From CAYNEL01 sp964396225 (GTDB lineage Bacteria > Patescibacteriota > Minisyncoccia > Moranbacterales > UBA1568), in assembly GCA_964396225.1 (NCBI GenBank), contig CAYNEL010000002.1, positions 1 to 52,820 on the forward strand: 52,820 bases of DNA, read 5' to 3'. Both the position numbers and the translations under genes were made by a program. A model generated the notes under the pieces. It ran no database searches and was not told where the DNA came from. It worked only from the letters and a program-made list of their open reading frames with translations. Below are positions 14,401-21,568 of this stretch, piece by piece (positions within the stretch are counted from its first letter, which is position 1; the number at the start of each line of letters is the position of its first letter).

Positions 14401-17102
14401 CGCTTTCCGCTCGCTTGGACCCGTATATGGTGAGTTATCACGCGCCGGTAACCGCGAAGTCGCCGGAAACCGGTGAAGTACGCGAGTTGCGACAAGCGCA
14501 GCAGGTGCGGCGGGTGAACCTGAACGAGCAGCAGCGACAGGAACTCCGCACAATCGAGCAAGAGTATCGCCGGGACTCGGTTTCTCCGGATCGCCGGGTG
14601 AGAATGGCGGCGGCGCTCCGGCGCGACGCGAAGCAGCGGCGGGCGATGCTGGGCGGCGACACTCTGGCTGAGATTCGCGACTACGTAAAAGAACGGCGGC
14701 AGGCCGACCCGGATTATCGTGCGGTACTGTGGTCGCAGGAACTCGGTCCGCTGGTCGGATATCGCGACTGGGCGGGAAAAACGACGCGGCCGGGGATCGA
14801 GCAGATGCTCGGGTCGCTCTCCATGGGGTCCGTGGGGCGGATCATTGGTGCGAACTCCGACGAAGACACCCGGCGGGCTATCTCTCACTTCAACCGCGAA
14901 GACTCCGACGCGCTGGCGATGGTGATTTCCAACGCCGGGAATTTCGGGGTGAACCTGCAGCGAGGCCGAGAGATCATCAAATACGGACACTCGGACGTTT
15001 TCTCCAAAGACCAGCAGATCGACGCGCGGGTAAACAGGTTCGGACAAACCGAAGACACGGTCAGTACCACTTTCATCCCGAATCACCCGCTGGCGGATCA
15101 GCGATTGCACACTGTCCGAGAGGGGAAGGGGAGGCAGGTGAAGCTGTTGGCGAAGCTAGGCGGCGAGCGCGATATCTCCTCACTGGCGGAAAATCTGGAT
15201 CGTCTGCGGCGGCTGGCGGGCCGGACGGCGAATCCGTCGCAACAGGTGCAGAAGGCGCTGGCGCGAAGGGGTTGCTGCTGTTCCGGGGGGAAGGCGAAAC
15301 CGGGACAGAAGTGCGAAGTGTGCGGGCGGCGGAAGATGGTGAGCATGCCGGTAGACGAGTTTCGCGAGGAGCATCGTCGTCTGCAGCGGGTGCTTGCTTC
15401 TCCCTCGCGGCGCGACGACCGCGAAGAGGCGGCGCGGCAACGGGAGGAGTTACGCGAGGCGATTCGAAAAGCGGCGCACGATGTGTCGCAGGAGCCGCGC
15501 GACTGGCATGGGCGCTGGACCAAGGGCGGCGGGGGCGGACCGCTGCTCTCTGTGTCTTCTCCGGCCGGGCCTGCCGGCCGCGCGCCCACAATGCCCGGTG
15601 AGGCGAACCCGGGATATCTCACCAAGCCTCCGGTTCCGGCAAACCTCCAGCAGCATCCGGTTCGGAAGATGCTGGAGGGGATGTCTCTGAATGCGGCATT
15701 CCCGAACCGTCTCTCCATGTCGCCGGAGCAGATGGAGCAGACGTGGAGTGAGAGCGCTCATCGCGGAGTCTGGCGCTCGTACGGAGTGGTCATTGTCGGC
15801 CACAACGGGAAGATTCTCATTCGCAAACCGACCGCACACTACGGCGGGGTTTCGTGGTCGTTCCCGATTGGCGGTTCGGATCGAGGGGAGCATTTCACAG
15901 ATACGGCGGTACGCGAGGGTCGTGAAGAGGCGGGGATGGCGGTGACTTTGTGCCGTCCGCTTCCGGGTCAGTTCTTCAGCGGGTCGCGGATCAATCGGAT
16001 GTTTATGGCCGTGGACCTGAATGACTCCGAGAACCCGCTGACGATGGACGACGAGACCGAAGAGACCCGCTGGGTGACTCTTGACGAAGCGATAGAACTT
16101 TTCAACGAGAATGTGAGCAACGGGCCGCGCGAAAACGACTTCGCAATTCTGAACGCCATTGCGAAGAATTATCCGTCACTACCCGGGGCCGCACAGGCGG
16201 CGACGGCGCAACCTCGCGACCGGTTCCCGTACGAGACGCCGCCCCCGAATTACGACCCGGCAAAGCACGGAAAATACGACCCGGCAAAGGATCAGCGAAA
16301 CTGGCCGCAGAACTACAATCCGGCGCGGCATGGGCCACTGCGGGCGTCGTCTTCGTACAACGCACACTTCCGTGATGTTTCCGCGCGAATGCGCTGGAAG
16401 GGGACGAAGCGTAAAGACGGGGGTCCGTTTTACGCGTGCGGCGACCAGTATACTCCGGTCGATGGCAGTCACACTCCTAATCCGAACCTGACTCCGTCGG
16501 CCCCGCCGGCCGCAGAGCCTTTTCAGGGACCGAACTATGCAGGGATGACTCGCGAGGAGATTCATGCACAGATCGTGGCGCACTTCCTGCATGAGACGCC
16601 AACGCAGCGGATTCTGGCGCGGCACAGTCTCGACCAGAAGGTGGCGGTGCTGATGTTCGGCGGTCCGGGGTCCGGGAAAAGCACCTACGCTGAAACCTAC
16701 CTGCACTCTCACTCCTCTTTTGTCTCGGTTGCTCCGGACGCGGTAAAGCCTCTCCTCCCGGATTACGACGAGAAAAGGGCAGGGGATGTCCATCACGAGT
16801 CGAAAATTGTGGCGGAGGAGGTGTTTGCGGCGGCGGTGAAGACGGGCCGTAACGTTCTGATTGATCGGACCGGCGCTAACACGTGGGAGTATTCCGAGGC
16901 CGTCAAAACGCTACGGCGGAAGGGTTACCGGGTGGTTTTTGTGCATGTGAAGTGCTCACTGGAAACCGCTCGCTCGCGGAACGCGGCGCGGTCACGGACG
17001 GTTCCGGACTGGCAATTCCAGATTCTTCATCAGGACGCGGCGTCTGGTTTTGAACACTTGCGGCACCTCGCGGATCACGTGCTGGAGGTAGATACGGAAT
17101 GA
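11454..17102 (+). CDS. 1882-residue SNF2-helicase / Nudix / zeta-toxin-like kinase megaprotein
   Basis: From ATG 11454. Residues about 120-150 carry a GVPILVHDDG...VGGAGGKLN segment seen in large phage internal proteins, followed by about 450 residues of Ala/Glu-rich helix. A superfamily 2 helicase of SNF2 type follows: GAGSGKT 648-654, DEAH 863-866, NAGNFGVNLQRG and QQIDARVNRFGQ (1187-1198). A Cys cluster (CCCSG...CEVCG) lies near 1280. The tag EPRDWHGRWTKG is at 1347-1358. A Nudix box (G1473-x5-E1479-x7-RE-x2-EE-x-G1494) follows; its usual hydrophobic residue after RE is Gly. The end is a P-loop kinase (GGPGSGKST 1736-1744, APDAVKPLL, LIDRTGAN, ARSRNAARSR) like zeta toxins or polynucleotide kinases. 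The architecture suggests a virion-carried protein acting on host DNA and nucleotides on entry, comparable in idea to P1 DarB. Domain calls are strong; the role is inferred. Confidence 0.87.
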   Translation: MPTAPHSLLALQRPKPKTKAKAAGKAAAAAAGLDPLPEPELWWVSGRNGICYPAHYCPRTKRLQVFPSLEEIQKPAKVRKALPFPSAALIPALVRPVRKSATHHTAEELHALQLKWVTAHPNGPGSEGVPILVHDDGETYTVVGGAGGKLNQSVWRKGARSPEERKAAGARRKEEQAKREAENPEAFRKIREAKARTEKAVKDATKSLHGQILEKLGANLDEVAEQARQAAEAEARGQGATDEEAAKHGELAAKEAVKTATRQADSAVRQIVDAVARAEIAGEAPTATSVEALVGGKKLTKDLTEAEVAEIVGRASTIQTIRTTAAGLRKALRTGKLGEEGLEGLLREPTAEEGRAALLSGAAEREGIETQTRLVKESARASSGARARHEALGAMDVLNALSAAHGGQGISAALAEKVGVENAARIIAAHLQAGALSDERAREALISRIEQESATRSKEHAAAALAVADQLDALSEAVVQASEAGPAGQTGQALLAAGQAYTVQKGNEARKVQVLCTAKGMLRGAQALAQQLRQPSTEPLPLLTARTAVGARAGAASFGLREGDYTVKEDGKKFSVEVHPTAVGRLAQALGGFDPEQAVAMAEVRHERALGETEVRSPGLRPEVRLMPHQQLAVDAILRAKRVVGNMGAGSGKTAVMYAAADQLLASGAARRGLITMPAKPRSQQRDYEDAIPDEPLALTPNSGAESHLQGLDAQARAQALSHARVLKELDPTLGDAGAVQEAVAIQAAGGPKGFVRRQLAEIEAQGGKVEPSYRRALEARMTAVEKRKVTRTGEARKFLSDEAAGQFRVVESGAELRQALGELKRGGTSGRVLILSPEMMREHEDLLLEHGFGGKDSFYFGDEAHELSIGLGEAKRNREPSPVEVPEGEQAAVEATEADLGGSGKAQAAERIAKGVGHLFLGTGTAIENRASELYGLLHLADERAFPRDGAKGFEQSWDRLSQAMPEQGPAGLAFGGEMTNALSARLDPYMVSYHAPVTAKSPETGEVRELRQAQQVRRVNLNEQQRQELRTIEQEYRRDSVSPDRRVRMAAALRRDAKQRRAMLGGDTLAEIRDYVKERRQADPDYRAVLWSQELGPLVGYRDWAGKTTRPGIEQMLGSLSMGSVGRIIGANSDEDTRRAISHFNREDSDALAMVISNAGNFGVNLQRGREIIKYGHSDVFSKDQQIDARVNRFGQTEDTVSTTFIPNHPLADQRLHTVREGKGRQVKLLAKLGGERDISSLAENLDRLRRLAGRTANPSQQVQKALARRGCCCSGGKAKPGQKCEVCGRRKMVSMPVDEFREEHRRLQRVLASPSRRDDREEAARQREELREAIRKAAHDVSQEPRDWHGRWTKGGGGGPLLSVSSPAGPAGRAPTMPGEANPGYLTKPPVPANLQQHPVRKMLEGMSLNAAFPNRLSMSPEQMEQTWSESAHRGVWRSYGVVIVGHNGKILIRKPTAHYGGVSWSFPIGGSDRGEHFTDTAVREGREEAGMAVTLCRPLPGQFFSGSRINRMFMAVDLNDSENPLTMDDETEETRWVTLDEAIELFNENVSNGPRENDFAILNAIAKNYPSLPGAAQAATAQPRDRFPYETPPPNYDPAKHGKYDPAKDQRNWPQNYNPARHGPLRASSSYNAHFRDVSARMRWKGTKRKDGGPFYACGDQYTPVDGSHTPNPNLTPSAPPAAEPFQGPNYAGMTREEIHAQIVAHFLHETPTQRILARHSLDQKVAVLMFGGPGSGKSTYAETYLHSHSSFVSVAPDAVKPLLPDYDEKRAGDVHHESKIVAEEVFAAAVKTGRNVLIDRTGANTWEYSEAVKTLRRKGYRVVFVHVKCSLETARSRNAARSRTVPDWQFQILHQDAASGFEHLRHLADHVLEVDTE
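15472..15540 (+). repeat. Dispersed tag-coding repeat (copies at 51661 and 52012)
   Basis: The DNA encoding KAAHDVSQEPRDWHGRW is close to identical to two segments near the right edge (51661-51736 and 52012-52087). Similarity at base level as well as protein level suggests recent copying or gene conversion of the tag between genes. Confidence 0.75.
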
Positions 17103-17320
17103 CCAGAGAACCCGCCTGTTACGCGGTGTCTGAAGACGGGACGGTTATCTCCGGAGTGGTCCGCAAGGGGCATCTGGTGGTTTCGGAGGTGTCATGCAAC
17201 GGACTACGCGAGAGCACGCTGCTGGGCGAACCGGCAAGGTATCGACCAATCCCACTGGAGGAGTTGCAAGCGGCGGGGTTTCGCCTGCAACAGACTCCTC
17301 CGGAGAATACGACCGGTTGA
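17099..17320 (+). CDS. Small hypothetical protein
   Basis: 73 residues from ATG 17099 (ATGA overlap with the megaprotein stop). It starts with two beta hairpins (YAVSEDGTVISGVV, GHLVVSEVSC) and ends YRPIPLEELQAAGFRL. Function is unknown. A second gene starts inside it in another frame. Confidence 0.55.
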   Translation: MTREPACYAVSEDGTVISGVVRKGHLVVSEVSCNGLRESTLLGEPARYRPIPLEELQAAGFRLQQTPPENTTG

Positions 17321-17646
17321 GGCGGGTGCTGGATCGCCGGCTGAAGACCGCTGGTCCTCGTTACGAGCAGGCCGCACGAGGGCTGGAGGGGGTCGGCGAG
17401 AAGGTGGCGAAGGCGTTGCAGCGGGTAGGGCGGGAACTCAAGTCGCTGGAGCCGGAGGTGGAGGCGCTGGCGCACGGTTCCGGCGCACCAACGCCCGAGC
17501 AGGCGCGAGCGGCGCTGCGTTATCTGGAGTTGCTGGAGGAAGAATTCACGCTGCGAGAAGCGCAAGGTTACTCTCGGGCCTCGGCTTTCGCTCCTGCCGA
17601 TAACAAAGGTGGTAGGGGCGCGGAGCGCCCGGAAAGGGAAACCTGA
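17194..17646 (+). CDS. Helical protein overlapping the previous gene
   Basis: 150 residues if translation begins at ATG 17194, which has GGAGG four bases upstream. A shorter form from GTG 17326 would remove the 127-base overlap but has a poor ribosome site. The C-terminal 100 residues are certain from their coding character and are helical and charged: RLRRVLDRRLKTAGPRYEQA, VAKALQRVGRELKSLEPEVE, LRYLELLEEEFTL. It could be a small coiled-coil structural or scaffold-like protein. It overlaps the next start by one base (TGATG). Confidence 0.55.
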   Translation: MQRTTREHAAGRTGKVSTNPTGGVASGGVSPATDSSGEYDRLRRVLDRRLKTAGPRYEQAARGLEGVGEKVAKALQRVGRELKSLEPEVEALAHGSGAPTPEQARAALRYLELLEEEFTLREAQGYSRASAFAPADNKGGRGAERPERET

Positions 17647-18278
17647 TGCGAGCAGCACTGAGCACTGCGGAACTGAACGCGCTGAATCGCCACGCTCCGG
17701 TCAACGGACTGGCGCAGTGGTTCACCGACCGCGACACTACGGCGGCGAAGCGGTACATTTTCAACGGCGGGACCGCGCCCATCGCCGCCAGCACCACCAA
17801 CATTCTCGCGGCGACGACCTGCGCGAATGGCTCGACGACGACTCTCACGACCTTCCTCGCGCAACCCGACTTTGCGCGGAACATTCAGGTGACGGTCGCT
17901 CTCGGCGGCGGCAACCCGCTGGCCGGCGACGTGGTTATCACCGGAACGGACATCAACGGTCAGGCGCTCACGGAGACCATCGCGGTCACGACGGCGGCGA
18001 CCTATCAATCCACGAAGGCGTTCAAGACCATCTCCTCCATCGTGATTCCGGCGCGGGCGCAGGCGTCGGATACGGTTGCGGTCGGAGTCGGCGCGAAGTT
18101 CGGACTGCCGGAGATTTTCTTCGGCGACACCATCCTCCGCTCTGCGGTGAGCGGAGCGTCCGACACCTACACGCTGACGGCGAACTCCACCGAGGTGGCG
18201 AAGAACCTCTTCGCACCAAACCTCGCGCCGAACGCGAGCCGCACGTACCGCCTGTATTACCTGCAGGAGCGGGACTAA
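17646..18278 (+). CDS. Putative capsid decoration or head structural protein
   Basis: 210 residues from ATG 17646. It is beta-rich with long Thr/Ala/Gly strands (TTTLTTFLAQPDF, GDVVITGTDINGQALTETIA, ITVTT-like repeats) and ends SRTYRLYYLQERD. This is typical of phage head decoration or small head proteins rather than enzymes. It sits immediately upstream of the prohead protease. A hairpin-rich gap follows before the protease, so expression may be adjusted there. No named family is claimed. Confidence 0.55.
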   Translation: MRAALSTAELNALNRHAPVNGLAQWFTDRDTTAAKRYIFNGGTAPIAASTTNILAATTCANGSTTTLTTFLAQPDFARNIQVTVALGGGNPLAGDVVITGTDINGQALTETIAVTTAATYQSTKAFKTISSIVIPARAQASDTVAVGVGAKFGLPEIFFGDTILRSAVSGASDTYTLTANSTEVAKNLFAPNLAPNASRTYRLYYLQERD

Positions 18279-18305
18279 CGTCACGGGGTGACCCGTAACG
18301 CGCCG

Positions 18306-18334
18306 AGCCCTTCCGGTCGCCTTTCCCGGAAGGG
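18306..18334 (+). other. Stable hairpin upstream of the protease gene
   Basis: GCCCTTCCGG and CCGGAAGGGC pair as a 10-bp stem with a loop of about nine bases. No T-run follows, so it is unlikely to be a terminator. It may be an RNA processing or stabilising site between the decoration-like gene and the protease-scaffold-capsid unit. Confidence 0.5.
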
Positions 18335-18358
18335 CGCGGTCGCGCAAAGGACCGGCCT

Positions 18359-19120
18359 ATGCTGAATCCGCACGAACTGAGCGATGCGATTCCCTTCGCA
18401 ACTTTCGAGTCAGTTTGCAAGGGGATGACGGACCCGGAGACAGGACTGCCAATCCTGAAGGGTCCACTTACGCATTCCATGCCGGACATGCAAGAGGATT
18501 CGGTTGAATTGGCGGGATTGGAGTATTTCCAGAGGAATGGACTCCCGGTGGACTGGGAGCACAAGTACCACACCTCGCAGGACCCGGCGGCGCTGGTCGG
18601 ACGCGGGGTGAAACTCTACCGCGCGCCTCATCCGGTGGACGGAGAGCAGGTGTGGTGGATGGATACGGCGCTTTTCAACCCGGAACTGAAACCGCTGGTA
18701 CGAGATATCGTGTCGCACTTGGACGCCGGCGGGACTCTCGGCTACTCCGTGGCGGGGATGGGGGTGCGCATCCCGGCGACCGGAAAAGTCAAGACGGTGG
18801 TGGCGACAGTGGCGCTTACCGCACAGCCGGTGCAGCAGGCGAATTGCGGCACAATCGAGATGGTTTCCAAAGCATTCCGCCGTGCGGAACGCGATGAACT
18901 TCCACTTACTCGCCTGCATCTACCGCTCTGGGGGCCGGGAGGGGATTTCTGGCGGTCGGTGCAGAAGGCGCTGGAGGCGACGGGTTCGCTGCCTCCGAGC
19001 GGACCGGGGGTGGACGCTGTGGCGTGTTACAACCTGTCTGCCGATAAAGAAGAGCGGAAGCGGCGGCGGCGGCAACTGAAGCGGGTGGTTATGGAACTCG
19101 CCGCAGGGAGCAGAAGATGA
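18359..19120 (+). CDS. Prohead maturation protease
   Basis: 253 residues from ATG 18359. LPVDWEHKYHTSQDPAAL contains the conserved His of the herpes-type prohead protease fold, followed by GRGVKLY, a variable part with VRDIVSHLDAG, and GTLGYSVAGMG, which supplies the Ser-containing strand. The gene order protease, scaffold, capsid protein supports the call. The C-terminal tail holds KALEATGSLPPSGPGVDA (203-220), an exact copy of residues 38-55 of the major capsid protein, and ends in a basic helix (KEERKRRRRQLKRVV). The shared peptide may be an autocleavage or docking site. It should cut the scaffold and capsid N-terminus during head maturation (family knowledge). Confidence 0.78.
   Translation: MLNPHELSDAIPFATFESVCKGMTDPETGLPILKGPLTHSMPDMQEDSVELAGLEYFQRNGLPVDWEHKYHTSQDPAALVGRGVKLYRAPHPVDGEQVWWMDTALFNPELKPLVRDIVSHLDAGGTLGYSVAGMGVRIPATGKVKTVVATVALTAQPVQQANCGTIEMVSKAFRRAERDELPLTRLHLPLWGPGGDFWRSVQKALEATGSLPPSGPGVDAVACYNLSADKEERKRRRRQLKRVVMELAAGSRR
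18964..19041 (+). repeat. Protease/capsid shared segment, copy 1
   Basis: The first 39 bases are identical to 20098-20136 in the major capsid gene, and similarity continues about 40 bases further. Both copies are read in the same frame. Copy 2 is at 20098-20177. Confidence 0.92.
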
Positions 19121-19953
19121 CGTTGAGAGAGTGTGGTCGCGAACAACTCGACGAGATTGTTGCGAAGGTACAGGCCAACACCGCCACCGAAGAGGAGTTG
19201 GCGGTCGTCGCCGAGGCATTCGACCTGATGAGCGCCGAGGAGAGCGGCACGGCTACCTGCGAAGAGCGGGCGGTGCTGAAGGCCATCGGGATCGGCAGGG
19301 ACGAAGACGACGACGACGACGACGACGAGCCGGTTGGGCCTTACGACGAGGACGACGACGGCGACGACGGCGAGGACGACGAGGACGAGGACGAAGACGA
19401 CGAAGACGAAGACGAAGACGAAGACGAGGAGCCGGTTGGCAAATCTCTGACGGACTTCGCGGCGGCGCTCGTTCCCGCCGGCGGCGAGACCGATCCTCTG
19501 TCGGTGATTTTTGCGGAGAACGCACAGGCGCTGCAGCAGATCGCGAAGTCGATGCGCGACACCGAACGGCGGCTGAAGCGCATGGAGGAAATGTGCGGGA
19601 CGACTTTCGGCATGCTGAAGGCGCTGGCGGAGGAAGTCGAACCGGAACCGACTCCTGCCGGCGCACAGGCGCGGAACGACGTCATTGAGCGTCTGGCGAT
19701 GCTGGAGGAGCGGCTGGACCGCCGCCCGTATTTCCCGGGTCACCCTGCCGGAGGGACGCGGGAGATCAGAAAGGCGCTTCCCGGCGGGGAGCGAGTGAGT
19801 TACCAGCAGGCGATTGCCCTGATTCGCAGCGCTACGGCGGTGCAGAACGCGGACAAAGCGCACGCGCTGGCAAGTCTGGACTCGCTCAAGATGGCGGAGG
19901 ACCCCGAGGCAGCCTACGCAGGGGTCGTGAAGGCGCTGGGCATCAGCCTCTAG
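19117..19953 (+). CDS. Capsid scaffold protein with acidic repeat tract
   Basis: 278 residues from ATG 19117 (ATGA overlap with the protease). A helical N-terminus (VAKVQANTATEEELAVV) is followed by about 45 residues almost only of Asp and Glu, bounded on each side by EPVG. A coiled-coil middle (QQIAKSMRDTERRLKRMEEM) and a helical end (GVVKALGISL) complete it. Position between protease and capsid genes, high acidity and coiled coil fit an internal scaffold removed by the protease. The acidic block could mimic DNA or bind capsid basic surfaces. Function is inferred from context, with good support. Confidence 0.72.
   Translation: MTLRECGREQLDEIVAKVQANTATEEELAVVAEAFDLMSAEESGTATCEERAVLKAIGIGRDEDDDDDDDEPVGPYDEDDDGDDGEDDEDEDEDDEDEDEDEDEEPVGKSLTDFAAALVPAGGETDPLSVIFAENAQALQQIAKSMRDTERRLKRMEEMCGTTFGMLKALAEEVEPEPTPAGAQARNDVIERLAMLEERLDRRPYFPGHPAGGTREIRKALPGGERVSYQQAIALIRSATAVQNADKAHALASLDSLKMAEDPEAAYAGVVKALGISL
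19297..19440 (+). repeat. GAC/GAA/GAG triplet tract encoding poly-Asp/Glu
   Basis: A low-complexity run of acidic codons in two blocks, each ending in the same gagccggttgg. Block duplication or strand slippage would explain it, and length should vary between relatives. Confidence 0.9.
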
Positions 19954-19987
19954 CGCAGTGGCTCTGTAGTAGGAGCGGAGAGAAGGA

Positions 19988-21487
19988 ATGAACGGAAACC
20001 TCGTTTCGTTTGCGGACTACGGGGGGTTGGTCGGGGCTCCGTACACGGCCGACGCGATGCGGCTGATGGGCCAACTCCTCAACGATGCTGAAATCCGGAA
20101 GGCGCTGGAGGCGACGGGTTCGCTGCCTCCGAGCGGTCCCGGGGTGGACGCGGCGCGCGTTTACGACCTGTCGGCGACGCTGGCCTCGGCCGAATACGAA
20201 GAGCCGGAGATTGTCCGCTGGAAGTCCATGCGGAAAATCCCTGTCACGCAACTCGTTCACGAGTTTGCGCGCATGGACTCTTACGCCAGCGGGTACCGGC
20301 CGGGCTTCATCTCGCGCACCTCGGCGGGAACGGTTGGCGACCCGGTCTTCGCGCGTGGGCTGGCGGAAGTAAAGTTCGTCGGCGACAAGTACGAGGCGGA
20401 CCTTCCGACGCAGTTGATTACCGCCATCGGGTTCAACGGCACTGGCCAGAACGTGATGGAGACCAACCGCATGGCGGCGACCCGGCGGCTTCTCCGCACG
20501 ATTGAGCGGGAACTCTACTTCGGCGACACCCGGGTAAGCACCCTGTTCTGGAAGGGCCTCATTCAGCAGATCGGCGAAGTGGCGACGGCGCAGAACTCCT
20601 GTGTTATCAACATGAACGGCGGCTACCTGAATGAGTACGTGCTGCGACAGGCGGCGGCGGTGGCGAGCCTGAACCACTCCACCATCTCCGACTTCGACCT
20701 GCCCGTTCAGGGGAATCTGGACCTCCAACTGGCGCTCTTCCCGTCCATCCGACGCGACGACGGCCGGATCGGCGCGGTGGGCATTCACTACAAGGAGATT
20801 CTGGCGGCCACCCTTGGCGGCACGCCGGGCTCCTTCACGCTGAACGTAATTCCGTTCCTGTCTCCGGGGATCGCCGGTGGCTTCCCGCGCACGGCGGCAA
20901 GCGCGGCGATGCCGAATTCTCCGGTTGCGCCCACTTCGGTCTCGGGCGTGGCGGCGGCGCACACTGCGACCAACACCGCTCCGGGCCTGCGGGCCGGGAC
21001 CTACGTCTACGGGGTTTCGGCGGTGGGTGAAGACGGCGAGTCGCTGGCGACGGCGAGTTCGGCGGTGGTTGCGACGGCGGGACAGAAGATCACGCTCACC
21101 ATCACCTGCTCGGACGAGCGAGCGCTGTTCTTCATCGTCTACCGGAACGAAGCGGGGGTTTCGGGTTCGACGGCGGCGAATCGCCTGTATCTCACGCGGG
21201 TCAATCGCGCGGCGGGGGCCATCACCACGACCTTCGTGGACGACGGTTCGTGCCTCGTGAACACCTACACCGCGCTGGCGCTGAACAACAGTTCGGGGAA
21301 GATCGCCTTCCTTCAGTTGCTTCCGCTGATGGGGCGCGACCTCCCGCAGGCCTACATGACCAACCAGAAGGGTATCCTGATGTTCGGGACCCCGGTGATG
21401 TACGAGCCGACGAAGAACCTCGTCCTGCGAAACATCGGCATGGCGAACCCGCTGGAGTATCCGGCGACGAACGCCATCCCGGCCTAA
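19988..21487 (+). CDS. Major capsid protein with inserted Ig-like domain
   Basis: 499 residues from ATG 19988 with an AGAGAAGGA site. Residues 38-55 repeat the protease tail peptide. The body has features of large HK97-fold capsid proteins: MRKIPVTQLVHEF, an E-loop-like GYRPGFISRTSAGTVG, ETNRMAATRRLLRTIERELYFGD, and a late LLPLMGRDLPQAYMTNQKG. Between about 312 and 420 there is an extra beta domain: GLRAGTYVYGVSAVGEDGES, ITLTITCSDERALFFIVYRNE and TTTFVDDG, which match an Ig/FN3-like surface domain. It directly follows the scaffold gene and precedes a strong terminator, as expected for the most abundant virion protein. Confidence 0.85.
   Translation: MNGNLVSFADYGGLVGAPYTADAMRLMGQLLNDAEIRKALEATGSLPPSGPGVDAARVYDLSATLASAEYEEPEIVRWKSMRKIPVTQLVHEFARMDSYASGYRPGFISRTSAGTVGDPVFARGLAEVKFVGDKYEADLPTQLITAIGFNGTGQNVMETNRMAATRRLLRTIERELYFGDTRVSTLFWKGLIQQIGEVATAQNSCVINMNGGYLNEYVLRQAAAVASLNHSTISDFDLPVQGNLDLQLALFPSIRRDDGRIGAVGIHYKEILAATLGGTPGSFTLNVIPFLSPGIAGGFPRTAASAAMPNSPVAPTSVSGVAAAHTATNTAPGLRAGTYVYGVSAVGEDGESLATASSAVVATAGQKITLTITCSDERALFFIVYRNEAGVSGSTAANRLYLTRVNRAAGAITTTFVDDGSCLVNTYTALALNNSSGKIAFLQLLPLMGRDLPQAYMTNQKGILMFGTPVMYEPTKNLVLRNIGMANPLEYPATNAIPA
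20098..20177 (+). repeat. Protease/capsid shared segment, copy 2
   Basis: Partner of 18964-19041. It encodes KALEATGSLPPSGPGVDA near the capsid N-terminus, where the removable pre-sequence of maturing capsid proteins usually ends. Confidence 0.92.
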
Positions 21488-21510
21488 ACGCTGAGACGGA
21501 CTGACTGCTG

Positions 21511-21552
21511 CCACGGGAGCGGGTAGGCGACTCCCGCTCCCGTGGTTTGTTT
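21511..21552 (+). terminator. Strong intrinsic terminator after the capsid gene
   Basis: A 13-bp stem (CCACGGGAGCGGG 21511-21523 with CCCGCTCCCGTGG 21533-21545), nine-base loop, then TTTGTTT. It should stop or reduce transcription into the head-tail joining genes. Confidence 0.85.
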
Positions 21553-21568
21553 AGAAAGGCGCAGAGAC

